Assembly: GCA_947095585.1 (NCBI GenBank)
Contig: OX352761.1
Span: forward strand, 49,526,019 to 49,590,018
Direction: 5' to 3'
Length of the DNA stretch: 64,000 bases
Source of the DNA: Nephrocerus scutellatus
Lineage: Eukaryota; Arthropoda; Insecta; Diptera; Pipunculidae
The notes under the pieces were generated by a model. It saw only the letters and a list, made by a program, of their open reading frames with translations. It did not search any database and was not told the origin of the DNA. The translations under genes were made by a program, and so were the position numbers. This document shows positions 62,990-64,000 of the stretch, one piece after another (the first letter of the stretch is position 1; the number at the start of each line of letters is the position of its first letter).

Positions 62990-64000
62990 CTTTAAATGAT
63001 ACACTCATGACAGGACCAACAATTCAAAGTGACTTACTTTCGGTTCTTCTCCGCTGACATTACTAAAATGTATTGTCAAATTAATATACATCCTAATGAC
63101 CAATTGGCGTAAGTCTACCAATGAACCGCTTTCCACTTATAAATTAAATAGAACCATAAAAACTTTGAAGCATTTGGCATCGGATGAATATTTACAATAT
63201 CCAAATGCATCTAGAATTCTTTTGGAAGAAATGTATGTTGATGATTTAATATCGAGTGCTAACACTGTAAAATCAGCTTTAGATATAAAAACTGAAATGA
63301 CAAACCTATTAAATGCATGAGGATTTGAACTCAGAAAATGCACTTCCAATAATAACATTATTGTTCCGTTTAATGAACATAAAGGAAATTCTTCAGTTAA
63401 TATTTTAGGTTTAGTCTGGAATTTTCAAACTGATGTCATTAACATCTCTCCCGCTAAAATTTGTTTTATATCCTCAATCAAAGAGCGTAATATATTATCT
63501 CAAATAGCGCAATTATATGCCCTTTTAGGTCTCTGTGTGGCTGTTATATTTTTCGCCAAACGTTTAATGCAACAATTGTGGGCCATCCCGTATTTGGGTT
63601 GGGACGATAAAATTCCAGATTCTTTAAATTTTCTTTGGATCAAGTTCTCGACATAATTAAATTCATTGCAAATCATTCAAGAACCCCGGTGTATTATAGA
63701 ATCAAACGGTGAATCAAAAGAACTTCATGGTTTTGGTGACGCATCGGAAAAGAGTTATGGATGTTGCATCTATATTTACTCAAACTACACTATGGACAGA
63801 CTCTAAAATTACGCTGCCTAGAATTAATTCTCCACCCGCGAAATACGCAACCTTTGTGGCAAACCTGGTATCTCAAATTCAGGGAATCACATCTCTTAAA
63901 TTATGGGCTCACATTCCATCCGAAGATAACCCCGCTGATTTAGTGTCCCGTGGCATGATGCCTTCGGATTTAAAGGCTTGTAAGTTATGATGGACAACTG
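62990..64000 (+). pseudogene. BEL/Pao pol remnant (RT, RNase H), continues beyond the window
   Basis: In changing frames: MTGPTIQSDLLSVLLR and ITKMYCQINIHPNDQ (RT start, 63005-63105), YPNASRILLEEMYVDDLIS with the catalytic YVDD (63200-63255), ILGLVWNFQTDVINIS (63400-63440), LYALLGLCVAVIFFAKRLMQ (63515-63570), HGFGDASEKSYGC (63725-63765), LWTDSKITLPRIN (63790-63830) and PSEDNPADLVSRGM (63918-63960). The order is that of BEL/Pao RT, connection and RNase H. At least four frame changes and a stop near 63654 make it inactive. It is richer in complete motifs than the other BEL fragments here. Confidence 0.85.

Overview
The window looks like insect, most likely dipteran, heterochromatin-type DNA. 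It is AT-rich and almost entirely built from nested, broken transposable elements of families typical of flies: Jockey, R1/LOA-like and CR1-like LINEs, Ty3/Gypsy and BEL/Pao LTR elements, an errantivirus-like element with an env remnant, mariner, hAT, PIF/Harbinger and Helitron. The only host-gene material I recognise is two copies of the 3' exons of an hnRNP F/H (glorund-like) RNA-binding protein, both damaged. I found no bacterial features, rRNA, CRISPR array or convincing functional tRNA.

Layout. 1-5736: Gypsy-1 (minus strand), a 5' half of a Jockey LINE called J1 (plus), then Gypsy-1 again. 5737-7458: R1/LOA-like LINE ORF1 and leader (minus), followed by a (GT)n tract. 7682-11240: Gypsy-4 pol (minus), interrupted by an apparently intact mariner (8934-10237) and a 178-bp foldback element. 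11818-13108: truncated copy of the hnRNP exons plus mariner. 13109-15268: BEL/Pao fragment, a tandem repeat and a LINE 5' end. 15269-37664: a nested array of Gypsy-1 (copies C, D, E), J1 (copies C, D) and Gypsy-2 (copies F1, F2). 37675-48679: two diverged copies of a block holding hAT and Harbinger relics, one split by a hAT insertion. A CR1-like LINE carrying a Harbinger element lies between them, followed by a CG-rich minisatellite. 48680-51690: J1 copy 4 (minus) with a 772-bp inverted-repeat element inside. 51965-53260: LINE and BEL fragments. 53837-55540: the fuller hnRNP 3' exons with an upstream mariner. 56290-64000: LINE endonuclease fragment, Helitron with an internal minisatellite, errantivirus-like element and BEL/Pao pol.

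The most informative feature is the history that can be read from junctions. J1 copy D sits between 13-bp target duplications, and Gypsy-1 copy E carries the matching empty site. The LINE-to-Gypsy breakpoint at 4379/4380 is identical to that at 20196/20197, so composite Gypsy-1/J1 units were duplicated as units. Gypsy-2 F1 and F2 share disabling lesions and are also duplicates. The hAT element at 38597 has 8-bp target duplications and an empty site at about 48206-48213.

Almost nothing here can act autonomously. The mariner transposase (9040-10125) is the one long uninterrupted enzyme reading frame. J1 copy D keeps a nearly complete ORF2 broken by one stop codon. A dense, mixed-orientation graveyard of defective elements would fit pericentromeric DNA or a piRNA cluster, but that is inference. 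Element names (Gypsy-1 to -4, J1) are labels for this report, not database names. Coordinates of degraded elements are approximate to tens of bases unless target duplications are given.
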